Source of the DNA: Ectocarpus siliculosus
Taxonomy: Eukaryota; Sar; Phaeophyceae; Ectocarpales; Ectocarpaceae
DNA: 52,749 bases
Assembly (NCBI GenBank): GCA_000310025.1
Contig: FN649726.1
Location: 2,590,150 to 2,642,898, forward strand
Direction of reading: 5' to 3'
Position numbers and translations under genes: made by a program. Within the stretch, counting starts at the first letter, position 1. Each line of letters opens with the position of its first letter. Below, one piece after another: positions 26,895 through 38,542 of the stretch. The notes under the pieces are model-generated. The model was not told where the DNA came from and did no database searches. It saw nothing but the letters and a program-made list of their open reading frames with translations.

Positions 26895-27010
26895 GTGAGG
26901 CGGCTTTGTTTTGACACGTTATCGTTTCATATTGCATTGTCGGATATGCGTATGTTCATGTGAATTTGTCGAGAAGTCCTTCCTTGGCTTGTAATTTACT
27001 GTTGGTGCAC

Positions 27011-27174
27011 ATGTCTTGCCACCGTGATTAGACGTGTGTTTTGTTCAGGGCCTTGGATAGCTACCGAGACCGCCTTTGATCGGTGATAGGTGATGTCTTG
27101 CCACCGTGATTAGACGTGTGTTTTGTTCAGGGCCTTGGATAGCTACCGAGACCGCTTTTGATCGGTGATAGGTG
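27011..27174 (+). repeat. 82-bp tandem duplication, nearly identical copies
   Basis: Two adjacent 82-base copies (27011-27092 and 27093-27174) begin ATGTCTTGCCACCG and end CGGTGATAGGTG. I count one mismatch (CGCCTTTG against CGCTTTTG). Such identity implies either a very recent duplication or an assembly artefact near the adjacent gap. Confidence 0.9.
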
Positions 27175-27409
27175 CAAATCGACTCATCACTCATACAATA
27201 TGATACCCCCTGGGGGGGGCAGCGTACACTTTTTCCGAAAGGGTTATTTTCCCCCCGGAAAAGGGGCGGGCATGAAGCAAATTAGGCCCCCCCTTTTTTT
27301 GGTTTTATTTTTTTAGATTTTTCGCCCATTTGGTTAGCAGGGGGGTGGTTGGGTTACCCACACAATCTTTTCTTTTTCACCTTTTTTTTTCCCCCCCCCC
27401 CCCCCCCCT

Positions 27410-27600
27410 GGTGTTTGCCATCGGGGTTGGGTTTTCGTCGCTTGGCAACGACGTTGTAAAACAAGCCGCCCCCCCCGGTGTTTGCCATCGGGGTTTGGGT
27501 TTTCGTCGCTTGGCAACGACGTTGTAAAACAAGTCCCCCACTCGGTGTTTGCCATCGGGATTGGGTTTTCGTCGCTTGGCAACGACGTTGTAAAACAAGC
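27410..27600 (+). repeat. Three tandem ~65-bp units
   Basis: Units start at about 27410, 27477 and 27544. Each reads GGTGTTTGCCATCGGG, then TTTTCGTCGCTTGGCAACG, then ACGTTGTAAAACAAG, and the first two end in C-rich spacers. They follow an 18-base C tract (27391-27408). Confidence 0.9.
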
Positions 27601-27970
27601 CAATTCACTTCGTGAACTCGGCAACCAGGTTACCGTTTTTTTTTTTTTACCTCGTTTTTTTTTTTGGCGGTAACCATAATGGTGGTCGAGAAGATCATGT
27701 TGTGCGGGGTCGAGAAACCTCACTCCGCGCAACGGGGGATGATCGCACCACGTTGTGTTAAAATGGTCAAGCTTCCTCGAGGCAGTTACACAGTGCTTAC
27801 AACTGTCTCTGGAAGTGAAAGCACCAGAAAATAAATTAAGTCATACGTAGCTGCCATCCGTACGCAAGGAAGTAAACAAGATGCCGAACACCCTTAGCAG
27901 GATGCAGCTCACCCTTCATGCGACTCGCCAAATACTTCACGGCGCTTCGCGCTTGGTGATGTGAGAGCCT

Positions 27971-28096
27971 GGTCCGGTGAGAACCCGGCGTGCTCCGTCC
28001 CGGCTTTGTAGGGATGCGAGGTCAATGGTCAAACGACTACGGCATGCACGACTTATGAGTACACCCCCCCCCCCCCCCCCCCCCCCCCCCTTCCCC
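27971..28096 (+). repeat. SINE-like dispersed repeat, copy 3, ending at the assembly gap
   Basis: Full-length relative of the copy at 857-956: GGTCCGGTGA start, GGTCAATGGTC core, ATGAGTACACC end, then more than 25 C residues that run into the N block. The poly(C) tail is probably what broke the assembly. Confidence 0.7.
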
Positions 28097-28169
28097 NNNN
28101 NNNNNNNNNNNNNNNNNNNNNNNNNNNNNNNNNNNNNNNNNNNNNNNNNNNNNNNNNNNNNNNNNNNNN
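28097..28169. other. Assembly gap (73 N)
   Basis: A run of N flanked on both sides by poly(C). True missing length is unknown. Coding sequence upstream of the acyltransferase-like frame may be lost here. Confidence 0.99.
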
Positions 28170-28212
28170 CCCCCCCCCCCCCCCCCCCCTCCCTTCCCCC
28201 TCAACCACAAAG

Positions 28213-28686
28213 GCGGCGCCAAGTGCCCTCTCCCGACCCATTCGGCCGACGACTACGGCGGTGACTTGCCCGTCCCTCGCGCATACGGCCCTCCTCTCCC
28301 TCCTGGGCTCCGCCTCGGTCGAAAAGACCCACGACTGGGCCGCTGTCGATTGCGCTGCCGAGGCGGGCGAGAGTGCCTGCACCAGCGGCGGCGAGACGGA
28401 GTTGGCGCTTGCACCGGCTGTGTCCACGGCCATGAAAAGAGGCGCTCAGATTGTTCCTTGCACCGTTCTTGGCGGCAGCGGTGTAGATGGGCGATTCGCG
28501 CTGGCCAAGACGGCCGCCGCGTGGGGCCTTTGGAAGAGACCTGGGGGAGTTGTCGTGGTCTGCGCACGGCCGGTGGCGGTGCCGTCAACCGAGGACTCGG
28601 CCTCGATGCTCAAGTATGCGGAGACGGTGCAGGCGGCGGCCGCCAGGGTGCGCTCGGAGCACTGCGACGCTTTCTTGTCTGGCTGA
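28213..28686 (+). CDS. Acyltransferase-like C-terminal exon, 5' end lost near gap
   Basis: An open frame with strongly GC-rich third positions starts after a candidate acceptor (CACAAAG, ending at 28212) and ends at a TGA at 28684-28686, giving about 157 codons. The C-terminal part reads AMKRGAQIVPCTVLGG, then PGGVVVVCARPVAVPST, then a helix ending in SEHCDAFLSG. This spacing resembles the C-terminal half of PlsC-type lysophospholipid acyltransferases (A..GA.IVPv...G; v.v..Pi). The diagnostic HxxxxD would lie upstream, in or before the gap, and is not seen. It could be the last exon of the FAAL-ACP gene or a separate gene. Family assignment is tentative. Confidence 0.5.
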   Translation, partial: AAPSALSRPIRPTTTAVTCPSLAHTALLSLLGSASVEKTHDWAAVDCAAEAGESACTSGGETELALAPAVSTAMKRGAQIVPCTVLGGSGVDGRFALAKTAAAWGLWKRPGGVVVVCARPVAVPSTEDSASMLKYAETVQAAAARVRSEHCDAFLSG

Positions 28687-30221
28687 ACTACCGTCTGTTG
28701 TTGCTTGTCCAATCGCATTTACGGGTTTTGTAGCTTCAACAGGGCGCACGAGCGCAAGTTCATGCGTTAACACCGGGTGCTTGTACGTTTATGGGTGAAG
28801 TCGTTGTTCGGACTTTTTTTTTGTGCTTCGTACGCGCGACATGGGTCTGAACCCGCGTCTTGTGGGCCTCTCGCTGGTTCACAACAATGACAGGATCATG
28901 TTGGTTTTTAAGAGTTTCGCCCACGCGCAGGACGAAGAAAAGTGGGACTCTGCAGACTGTTGTCAGACTTTTCTCATGGATGTAGTGTTGCGCAGCGACA
29001 CTACTTGATGTGGGGAGAGTGTGGGCCGTTTTCGTGAGACGTGCGGTTGCTGTGTACGGTTCCGAGCATCAGAGCAGCGTAGTGGTTGCAGTGAAAGAGG
29101 GGTTACGTTTTTGGAAGCATTCAAGACCCCCATGAAGTCCGAACAGAAAGCAACTTAGTCTGGCGTCCCTGAAGCCGGGTATGACCGTGATTTTGTGTCG
29201 TGTGTTGGTTAGGCGAGTCGATGCATGATGCATGGGGGCAATATTTGGTTTGGCGACATTGTTTGCACAGCAGTTGGGGTCGGAGCAAGCAAGGAAGACC
29301 TCTCTCGATGTCTTGTGGTGTGACTGAACTTGTGTTTCGTGTGAGTATTTCTGTCGCCATCAATTCTATGCACCTTTTGAAGTCATGTCGTAATGAATAC
29401 CGTATGTTTGACACACCAGCCGCCGGGGTCACAGCTGTCGGCAAAAGGGGGGCCTTGATTCATGGTGCAGAGAATCCAACACGTGATGATCACGCCGGGC
29501 GTGTGATGCCACCGGCAAGGTACGCGAACTATGGTGGGAGTTGCGGCTGACGTGTGTCGTCCATACGGCAAGCTTGCCAGCTCTTCGCGAGCAAGAGGGC
29601 CAGTGGCATGAGACTTGCGAAATGTACGACCGACGGCCGGGGAGAAGATGGTTCTTGGACCATGGATAGATTGAGGTAGCGCTTTCTGAAAGCCCTGGCC
29701 AAGTCTCCCTGCTTTGGAACAGCCGGCGTCAACAAACAGCGGGCCCTACTGTCTATTTCGCTCGAGCGTCCCGTGCAGCAAACATAACCAGCAAGGCGCA
29801 CTCTGGTTCGTCAGCTAGAATTTCTCCAAGCGCGTTGCGAATTTCGTTCCCGTTGTCTTCGTGCTGAGCCCTCAAGCAAGTGGCGCGGGTTCACGTATAG
29901 GTCCCGAAACACAACAAACCATCATGGTAAAATATCCTGTAGTCGCGTTCAACGAGACGCCAGAACACAGCAATACCCCTTGACACTAGCGACGAACTGG
30001 CTCGTTCATGCCACCCACTAGACACAAACAAAAACCATTTCGCTTTCACGCCGTTGTGCCTCCCGTCAAGCGGCCCGGTCAAGAACCAACAACAGCAGGA
30101 TTCGTTCTGCACCGGTCTCGCCATCTCCTCGCCTCGGCCTATTTAGACTACCATGTGGATGCCTCTACGGAACGGGTTACACTACAAACTCAGTATCATA
30201 CGAATTTTCAAGAGACTGCAT
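28687..30221. other. Convergent intergenic region, no gene seen
   Basis: Lies between the stop of the acyltransferase-like frame (+) and the stop of TIM50 (-). Open frames of up to 116 codons are present but lack codon bias and any recognisable domain. It is likely two 3' UTRs. Confidence 0.4.
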
Positions 30222-33200
30222 CTACTGCTGCTGCGCCTGTTCGTCCCGCTTGGCCTTTTCCCGGGCCATCCTCTTCTCCATCACCCTCTGAAACGCTTCG
30301 TTCCTCCTCATGAAGTCTTCCTCTCGCTCCTTGTTCCCCTCCTGCAGACTCTTCCACAAGCCCCCCTTCTGCTTCTCCGCCAGCGGCTTGGAGCCACCGC
30401 CGCCCTTGCCCCCGCCCTTGCCCCCCGCCGTGGCCGCCGCCGCCGCCGCCATGCCGGGGGACAGGGTCTCCGGCGCGTCCCCCACGATGTCCTTGCTTGT
30501 CAGCATACCCCCCATCCCAGCTGCGGGGCCCCCGGCGCCGACGACCGGGGCGATCTGCCGCACCAGTCCCCCGAGACCCTTGCTTTTCTCCGCGTCCTCC
30601 TTTTGCCTCACGGCGTTCACCTTGGAGCGGAAGTCGGCGACAACGGCGTTGGAATCCTCGCCCACGTGTGGCCGCAGGACGTCGCGGAAGTCGGCAACCC
30701 CCTGCGAGGAGAGGGGCAGGAAAACGCGGCGGGGTGGTGGTGGTGGTGATGGTGTTGATGTTGGCGCGTGCATGCTTGTGGCTTCGGGCGCAGCCATGCA
30801 AGGAAATCCCTTTTCGGTTGGTGTTTCTCTTGATCGAACCAAAATACATCAAACATGCCAAAATGCCCCTCGGAGCAGGCCAGTGACACGCACAATAGAA
30901 CATTGACGAGTAGAAAGCAGCCGATGACAGATGACAACCGCGTGTTGTTAAAACAGGACCAACGTAGGGGGGGGGGGGCGGGGGGAGCACGGCACACACA
31001 GCAATCTCCCACACATTTGTCGTGCGATGCCCCCTCATGGATGTCCACCAAGCGGCCGCGCTGAAGCAACAAGCTCGATACAGCAGTAGGATATCCAACA
31101 ACGCACCAACCAACCCGAAACAACTACTGCACTTCGATAACCGTGCGCGCTAGGAGGAACTGCCAAGACTCAAAGTCACCTGTGTCGCCAACGCCCTAAG
31201 GAATGGAGCCAAGTCGTACAAGGCGGTGTCCGCGGTGGGATCCGACCCATCCTCAAGCGAAAATGCCTTCACCTTGATGGCGTTCTCAGGCTGGAGGGGG
31301 TGGGGGGGGAGGGAGGGGACGTGTTTGGAATCACGGATTGCCATTCTCTTGTTCTTGTTCAGGTGAAGTGCCGGCCCAGACAAGAATCGCACCTTCTTGG
31401 TGAGGATCAAGCCCACCCATCGCAGTCTCTCACGGCCAACCTGACGACTGCCGCGTCAAGCAAAATAAACCCTCTTCGCGAAATGCAGCCATCGACGCTC
31501 GCCACTACAACGTCGGAAAATATGCAACGAATACAAGACGCGGCACCGGCGGCAACCGACGCAGGTGCCCATGTCCAGAATACGATACTAGCAAATACAT
31601 ACGCGCAATGAAATTTGTACACTGACGTGATATCAGTGTTCAGTCGGGCAGCGTGGTGGATGCCCACTAACGAAAGAAAGACACACCTGCATGGAGATGC
31701 AGTCGGCGTTGTCGTCGATAATGAGCGTTTGCTCCAGCGGGCGGTTGAGGGCGGAGAGATCCTTGACGTACTTGCCGTCGATGTACCTAGTGCCGTCCCG
31801 GTAGACCCTCTGGCTGATCGTCCCCTGTGGGTCCATCTGGGTGATCCACTGTTTTTATCGCGAGGAAAGGCAGCGGCGGCGGTACGTTGTGGCACAGGAA
31901 GCAATAATACTTTTAGGAAAAAAATATATATATATACTTCTATAAGTAGTAAATAACTAACATGAGAAGTTGTCATCCAGACTGTCGTGAGGAAATATCC
32001 TCTGTGCGCGTCGCCCCCGTTTCCTGCGTCCCCAGCAAAAAGGTCTGAAGTACGTCGTAATAAAAACGCGTTCGCCCAACGGATGACTATTTTGTCAGCG
32101 TTTCAAAGATCGCCAACCCGTCCTCGGGTGTAGCACGGGGGGGACGTTTCCGCAGCCACGATCGTGCACTCTACGTTTTGCTCACAGGGGACTACTGTGC
32201 GGCGCGCGTATTTCTTGAGACCACAGGAAATCACTCTTTTCGAATAGGACAAGTTTGGCGATCGGACAAAGTTGTGCCCTCAGAGAGCAGTGCCAGCAAG
32301 GTGTAAGGATTGCGTGTCCAAAACGTGGAGGGATATATGTGCCACAGATGTTGGTCGCCGCAGTAAGAGGAGTGCATAGATTCTCCGTAACCAAAAGCCA
32401 CTGGTTGGATATAATAGTACCATCTAACAAAAACAAATAGACAGCACACGGGGCAGAAGCAACAGCAGTATCTTGCTGCGCCCAGGTATATACCACCTGC
32501 CGACCCAGAATGGCATCAAAAGATTGACACTCGAATACATCTCTAGTCGTGTGGGCGTTTGCGGCATATGTCGGGATCCTATCTACGTCTGCCTCCTTCT
32601 CTCCCTCCCTCTCTCTCTGTGTATGTGTGTCCGTACCCACCTCATCCGCCAAGCCCCCCATGCTGTCCGTGAAGACGACGATCTCGTACAGCTGCGACAT
32701 CTCCTTCAAGAACGCATCCAGGCCTGGTCGCTTGGCAACTCTCCACCTGTTTCAGGAACAGCACACACACAGAGAGAGATGAGACACGAGACAACGAAAT
32801 AATGAGAACAGCGGCACGATGCGTGCGGCTAGGCGGTGGTCACAAACTTGCCTGACAAGAAGGATGTATGATGGAGGGTCAAGCCGCTCTCGAGACTTTC
32901 CCAAAGACGACCACCCGGCATCATACTCTACACACAAAAACAGTTTAAGCCCTATGCACAGCACAGACGGTTCCACCTTATGTATGACACGAACAGCGCA
33001 CGCATGAAAATCAGTCTCTGGCTTGCGAGCATGCACAGCTCCTCAAGCTCACCCTTTCTTGCGGGTGTAGATGGTGCCGAGGAGGGTTCCCTCAAGGTCC
33101 AGCACAAGCGTCGGGGGCGGCAACGCTCCCGGGGGCAGCGGGCAGTCTAGCAGGAGCTTATCTTTCACGGGGCTCGAGTACTGGGGAGGAAGGGGGGGGG

Positions 33201-36200
33201 GCGAAGCATGCACGAACAAAATCCAATGATCCATCGAGGCGGGCAAATAATTGACCGACGATCCGATGGGCGACCAGTGACTCGACGAACCAGAGGTGCT
33301 CTGTTTGATGCCTATGAGTGCATCTCGTAGAACCATGGAATCAACGATGCAGAGTAACAACCAATGGCAAACAGGCTTGGAGGCATTGTGGTCATGCAAG
33401 GTCATCGTATCGCCTTGTAGGCATCTGCACCAGTGCTTCCGATCCAGGGCTCGCCCCTGCTGGCATCGTTGCTCCGACCAAATAACCGATCACCACCACC
33501 AAATAAACCGTGACTCCAAGTCACCCCCAATCGACTATGCTGGCCCATGACAGCAAACGAAAATAAACACGTGTGAAGCTGCACGACCACACCTAAGGCG
33601 CACTCGTCTTGCTATTCTACAAAACGCACCCCCCCCCCAGTAGTGCAGAAGGCTAACGGAGGCCTGGAGGGGAACGTCAAGCAGATGTGGGAAGGGATTA
33701 GTGGGATGGTAAAAAAGACCGCGCAAGGGGGGATACAGGGGTAGCAACGTTGCGAGGTGTGAACGGTGGACTAGTCAGCAGTGGGGAGGGAAAAAGGGAA
33801 GTTCTAGCAGGACACTACAAGAGACTTGGGGTGCCTTCGGAGAATGAAGCTTTTGACCAAGTGTTGAAGAAGGAGGTGGACGCATGGGCCCAGAAAGAAG
33901 AAGAGACATCGAAGGCAGACGTTGGGAACGTAGAACTAGAAAAGGAGTTCACTGAGGACGAGGTTGAGGCGTGTGTGAACAAGCTGCAGTGCCACAAAGA
34001 AGCAGGGGCGGATGGGATAGTCAACGAGTTCATGAAGTTTGGGGGAAAGGGGATGATCCAGCTGATGGTACTGCTGTACAACTGGGTGTGGAAAAACGAG
34101 TATGCGCCAAGCAGATGGAGGGAAGGAGTGGTTGTGAACTTGTTTAAGAAAGGAGACAAGACTGACCCAGGAAAATACAGGGGTACCACACTGTTGAGCA
34201 CAGTAGGAAAAGTGTTCTGTAAGCTGCTGAACGATAGGATAGGGGAGTATTGGAGAAGGAACGTAGCATTAGTGAGGGCCAGGCAGGTTTCCGACAGAAG
34301 AGGGGGTGCGTAGACCACGCGTTCACGGTAGGGAGAATCATCCAAGGTAAAAAGAGGGCGGGAAAGCCGACGGACTGCTTCTTCCTGGACGCTTCTTCCT
34401 GGACGTGAAAAAGGCATACGATACCGTATGGAGAAATGGGCTGTGGAAACAATCGTCCAAATACGGGATCAAGGGGGAAATGTGGAGAGTGCTGAAGAAG
34501 ATGACAAAGTGTCCGAAAAGCGCAGTCATGCTAGACGGAGAACTGTCTAAATTCTTCGACATTGAGCAGGGGGTCCCACAAGGTTGCCCGCTGTCCCCAA
34601 CATTGTTCCAGGTGTTCATCAACGATCTGTTGGAAGTCGTAGAGGCAGTCCGGAAGGGAGTAAAAGTAGGGGACACAGAAACTTCGGTGTCAGGAATGCT
34701 GTTTGCGGATGATTTTGTTGGTATGTCGGACACCCCTGAGGGACTGCAACTGCACATTGACGCGGCGAAGAAGTTTACTGATAAGTGGAGATTGTCTGCC
34801 AATGTTAAGAAGAGTGCCGTCATGGTATGCAACGAGAACAAGGAGGAACCAGTAGAACATAGATGGAAGTGGGGGATCGAGGAGATTGCAGTAGTGGACC
34901 AGTACACATACCTCGGAGTAGAGATCGCAAAAGACTGTTCGTGGAATGCACACATGTCCAAGGTAGAGGGAAAGGGCAAAGCACGAGCAGGGAAGCTGCA
35001 CCCAATACTCGCAAACCGGCACCTCGATACACGCATCAAATTGACTGTTTTGAAGAGCGTAATCGTACCGCCGCTAGAGTACGCCGTGAGAAGTATGGGA
35101 AGGAAATAAGAACATAGTAAAAGAACTCGAGGCGGCGCAGATGAAAGCAGCGAAAATCATCCTAGGATGCTCCAAGCGCACAAGGAATGCAGCCGTCAGG
35201 GCAGAATTGGGAATCCAATCCCTACGGCCGGGAAGAGACGCAAGGAAGCTGACATGGCAGTATCGCATGTGCGGGATGGGAGAGGAGAGGTTGCCGAGAA
35301 TAGCATGGGAGGCGAAGTGGGCAAACAAAAAAAGGGGTAGACAACCCAACCCACGGAATGGGTCAAGGTTGTAGAGGACGTATAGAAGGGGTTCGACATC
35401 GACGAAGATGAAACGCTGGAAACGGAGGGTCTACAGGGGTTCAAGGAGAAGATATCTGTTGCTTGTGCCGAGAGCGAAGAACAGAATCTAAGGAAAGAAA
35501 CCTAGGATAAGGAGGGTCTAGAAGTGTACGGAATGTTGAAAGAAGGAATAGGGTTCAAGGATTACCTACATGGACCAATGGATGCAGGGACAAAGCTTAA
35601 GGTCAAATTCAGGACCGGGGACATAGGCCTTCGAGAACGTCGACGGAGACATCGGACGGTAGACGACGAAGACGACAAGTTCAAATATGATTGCGGCTTC
35701 GAATGCGAAGACCGTGTTCACGTAGTCGCGGAATGTCAGTTGTACGAAGAGGAGAGGGAAGCGTACATGACTGAGCTGGGAAAAATACAAGGGAGATACA
35801 GGGAGATATTTGAGGCATGGAATAGAGAGGAGAGGACGGTAGTTGAATTGGGGAGTAGGAAGTGGTTTGAAAAGGCGGGAAGGGATATCGTTAGGATAGA
35901 CAGACTAGGGAAGACATTTTTGAGCCACCTTTGGCAAAGTAGGAAGGAACGATTGGCCATCGGTGATCGGTCCTGTGGGAACAATGCTCCGTCCTCTCGA
36001 GGACGCGTGGTCAATGGTCTAACCGCTAAGGCATGCAAAACACAAGAGTACGCCCCCCCCCCCCCCCCCTTCCAGAAAAAATTACTGCAAGTACGAATAA
36101 GCGCCTTCTGTGGAGACAAAAACCACAAGGGAGGGTCCCTCTCACCAGTGCCCACTTGCCCATGAACCAGATGAAGAAGTGGTCGATGGGACTGTCGTCC

Positions 36201-38066
36201 AGCAGCTTCCTCATCTCGTCAGGCTTCAGCTGCCAAGCGATCCCCAACGCCGCCAACCCCACCGACGTCCCCGCGACGAGCTTGGTCCCCCAACCCCACT
36301 TCCCTTGCCCCTTCGCCCCTCCCGCCCCTGCCGCGCTTGCTGCTGCTCCCGCGCCGCCTGTCCGGCCGGCTCCCGCTCCCGCGGCAGGCGCGGCCGCTTT
36401 CGCAGTCGCAGCGGCAGCCGCCGTCTTCGCAGTGACGCTAGCTTTTCTGGCCTTCCTTGCGGCAAGCATCTCGCTCTTCGTGAACCCACCGCCGCCCCCT
36501 ACAGGAGGCGGCTTTACACTTGCCGCTGCCTCTGCTGCCGCGGCCTTCGCCGTGCTTGTTGTTGTCGCCGCTGCTTCTCTTGCTGCTGCGCCGCCGGTTT
36601 TGCCGGTTTTGCTGCCTTGCTTTCCAGCCTTCGACACCGGCATCGCCCCTCTGGCTTTTATCGCCGCCGGTCCCTTTTTGGGCGTCCCACTCCCCTTCTT
36701 CCCTCCTCCTCCCCCCCCTGCGGCTTTCTTGGCAAGAAAGCGTCGTGTGGCTACCCTGCCACTGCAGCTGCGTAGGGGGGGTACGTAGCCGGGACACGGG
36801 GGCGGGGAGATAGCGTAAATAGAGGGGAAGCGTGGGCCAATTTGGGGCGGGAGGGGGGGAGAAGAGAGTAAGCCTAGGGCGGGAAGGCAAAATAAGACCG
36901 GGATGCTTACCCTGTACGTTCGATCCCTGGTGGGTGCGGGGGACAACTGCCGTCGTATGCCATGTGGCCACGCTCCGAGTGTCTTACTCAACAATGACCA
37001 AGTGATGATGCTCTTTGGAACCTGGTGGTCTGAGAAAGGTATGGTGTTATTTACTGAGTACAATGGCCGGAGGAGCGTCCTGCACACCGCCCCAAGGTGC
37101 TCGGGCCGGGTGCAGCATTTGCACATGCCGGGCGCGGTGCATGTTCGCCCATATCCTATGTAGCTGCTTCGGCCAAGCGCAGTTCAGCACTGCTACAATG
37201 CTGCTCTTGGTGTCGGTCCAATACATGTTCCCTACAAGCAGAAGGGAAGTTGTTGCGCCTGGGCACCGCAATACTTGCAAGGGTACGCAAAACATCATCT
37301 ACATAGCGTGTCTGGTATCTGCAAAATCGTCGTGTGCTACTGTAATACCTACCAGAGCGATGAACGCACTCATTGCGATAGATTATTCGTCTACCACGCT
37401 GCGCTGCATGCCATCCACATTTCGGAGTAGCGTGTACCCGCAATAGGTACAGGAGGTACATCTACCTACTGTGATCTTGAAATGCGCGCGAGTCGCGTCG
37501 AACAAATCATGCTCTCGAGTCTGTACTATTCTGCAGACGTGCTTGACCCACAGCGGGAACGCGTTACAATACACGTTCACACTGCTGAGGTTGCAACCGA
37601 AAGTTTTTCGACTTACATTGCTAGAGAGCTGATTCCTTCGTTTGTTCAGCACTGCTGCTGGTTAGCCTCAACACGAGCCACAGCTATTTCTAGGTATCGT
37701 GCGCGGAAAATCCGATCGGCGAGCGTACAGCCGCAGGTGCATAACTGCTGTTGTTCTTCCCGCTGGTGTTGACACAAACAGAGCATCCTACAAGTGGGTA
37801 CCAAAATTATCGGGAAAATTAACTAGGAACTCTGCTAGCCTTCTATCGCATGAAAAACCGTCTCCACACACTTAACGTTTGTCACTCCACCCCTGTATTT
37901 CAATTTCGACCGGCTGGTGGACCTCTCAAGGACGTACTATTTCCGCGTCCACAGGGGCAGAGATGATCGATCATCACAGGGAGAGAGCACACACTTTTGT
38001 CGTGGAAGCAATCCCCACACAGGCAACTCACCTCGGGAGAAGCGTGCCAACGCGTCCCAGAAGCAT
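30222..38066 (-). CDS. TIM50: Mitochondrial inner-membrane translocase subunit TIM50, 7 exons
   Basis: Receptor subunit of the TIM23 presequence translocase, anchored in the inner membrane and facing the intermembrane space. Exons: 38066-38032, 36767-36146, 33180-33053, 32746-32641, 31848-31687, 31290-31180 and 30701-30222, phase-consistent, about 547 residues. The tiny first exon gives MLLGRVGTLLP, joined to SGRVATRRFLAKK, a basic presequence. Residues 30-170 are an Ala/Gly/Lys-rich linker. TKLVAGTSVGLAALGIAWQL (about 173-192) is the single membrane span. The FCP1-like domain follows: TLVLDLEGTL (Asp247, Glu249), KGWRVAKRPGLDAFLKEM, YEIVVFTD, YVKDLSALNR, LIIDDNADC and PENAIKV. The DLEG form of the DxDx motif argues for a non-catalytic receptor role. 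A Gly-rich charged C-terminal extension ends in Gln. Exon 2 has two possible acceptors 6 bases apart (GCAGCTGCAG). Intron 2 houses a retrotransposon. Confidence 0.93.
33639..36069 (+). mobile_element. 5'-truncated, decayed non-LTR (LINE) retrotransposon in TIM50 intron 2
   Basis: Sits antisense to TIM50. The reverse transcriptase region starts with EFTEDEVEACVNKLQ and continues through YNWVWKNEYAPSRWREG, GQAGFRQKRGCVDHAF, KKAYDTVWRNGLW and QGVPQGCPLSPTLF to the catalytic box GMLFADDF (FADD at 34701-34712). A C-terminal CGFEC...HVVAEC zinc-knuckle-like motif (about 35692-35733) follows. The endonuclease domain is absent. The frame is broken: a 14-base direct duplication (CTTCTTCCTGGACG twice, about 34378-34405) shifts the frame just before KKAYDTVW, a stop lies near 35107, and more breaks follow at 35372 and 35503. 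The 3' end carries the same tail as the SINE-like repeats and ends in poly(C). A C tract also precedes the 5' end. Confidence 0.93.
35968..36069 (+). repeat. LINE 3' tail related to the SINE-like repeats
   Basis: The last 100 bases of the retrotransposon read GGTCCTGTGGGAA, TGCTCCGTCC, GGTCAATGGTCTAACC, GGCATGCA and GAGTACG, ending in about 18 C residues. These blocks occur in the same order as in the repeats at 857, 26563 and 27971. Confidence 0.75.
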
Positions 38067-38542
38067 CGCGTATCGTGTTTTTCAAGACGTTGTCCCTCAC
38101 GACGCGGCGGCTCTATGCACCACGCCTCTGCGTTGGCTGTTGCTGATTGCTGGTGGGAGTCTCGTGCAGGTTGCATATGGGGGGTGCACATATATAGAGT
38201 GCGTACATGCAGACGCCAAAATGACACACGGCACCCCGAGATTCGACGACTGCTCCCAGCAGCACTGAGTAGTGCGGTCAGTCTGCTTTTGCTCGGCTTT
38301 GCGCGTCAAGAAGAAGACCAATACGACGAGGCTGGCCGCGGCCAAAGCAAGAGTTGAGCATCGGCGAATTCATTTCTTCTCGCAGGCCTGTGTGGGACAC
38401 CTACGCGCTCTCTCATTCGTTCATTCGGTAGACGGCGAAACGGGGAGCTTCCACAACAAAACGCGGAGGAATCTCTGATCCCCGCATCCCCCCTGACACC
38501 TGCTTTCCTTGTGGGCGGCACCAGGAGTAGGCGAGCGCTAAC
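38067..38542. promoter_or_regulatory. Short divergent promoter region between TIM50 and purple acid phosphatase
   Basis: Only 476 bases separate the TIM50 start (minus) from the phosphatase start (plus), so the two genes probably share a bidirectional promoter region. I cannot identify a particular core-promoter motif. Confidence 0.55.

Noticed and set aside
27430-27600. CGACGTTGTAAAAC, which matches the M13/pUC primer region, present three times
   Set aside because: The match stops after about 14 bases and the flanks are not lacZ sequence. It belongs to a 65-bp tandem repeat, so vector contamination is unlikely.
36913-36945. GTTCGATCCC as a tRNA T-loop
   Set aside because: No matching acceptor stem, D-arm or anticodon arm can be drawn around it.
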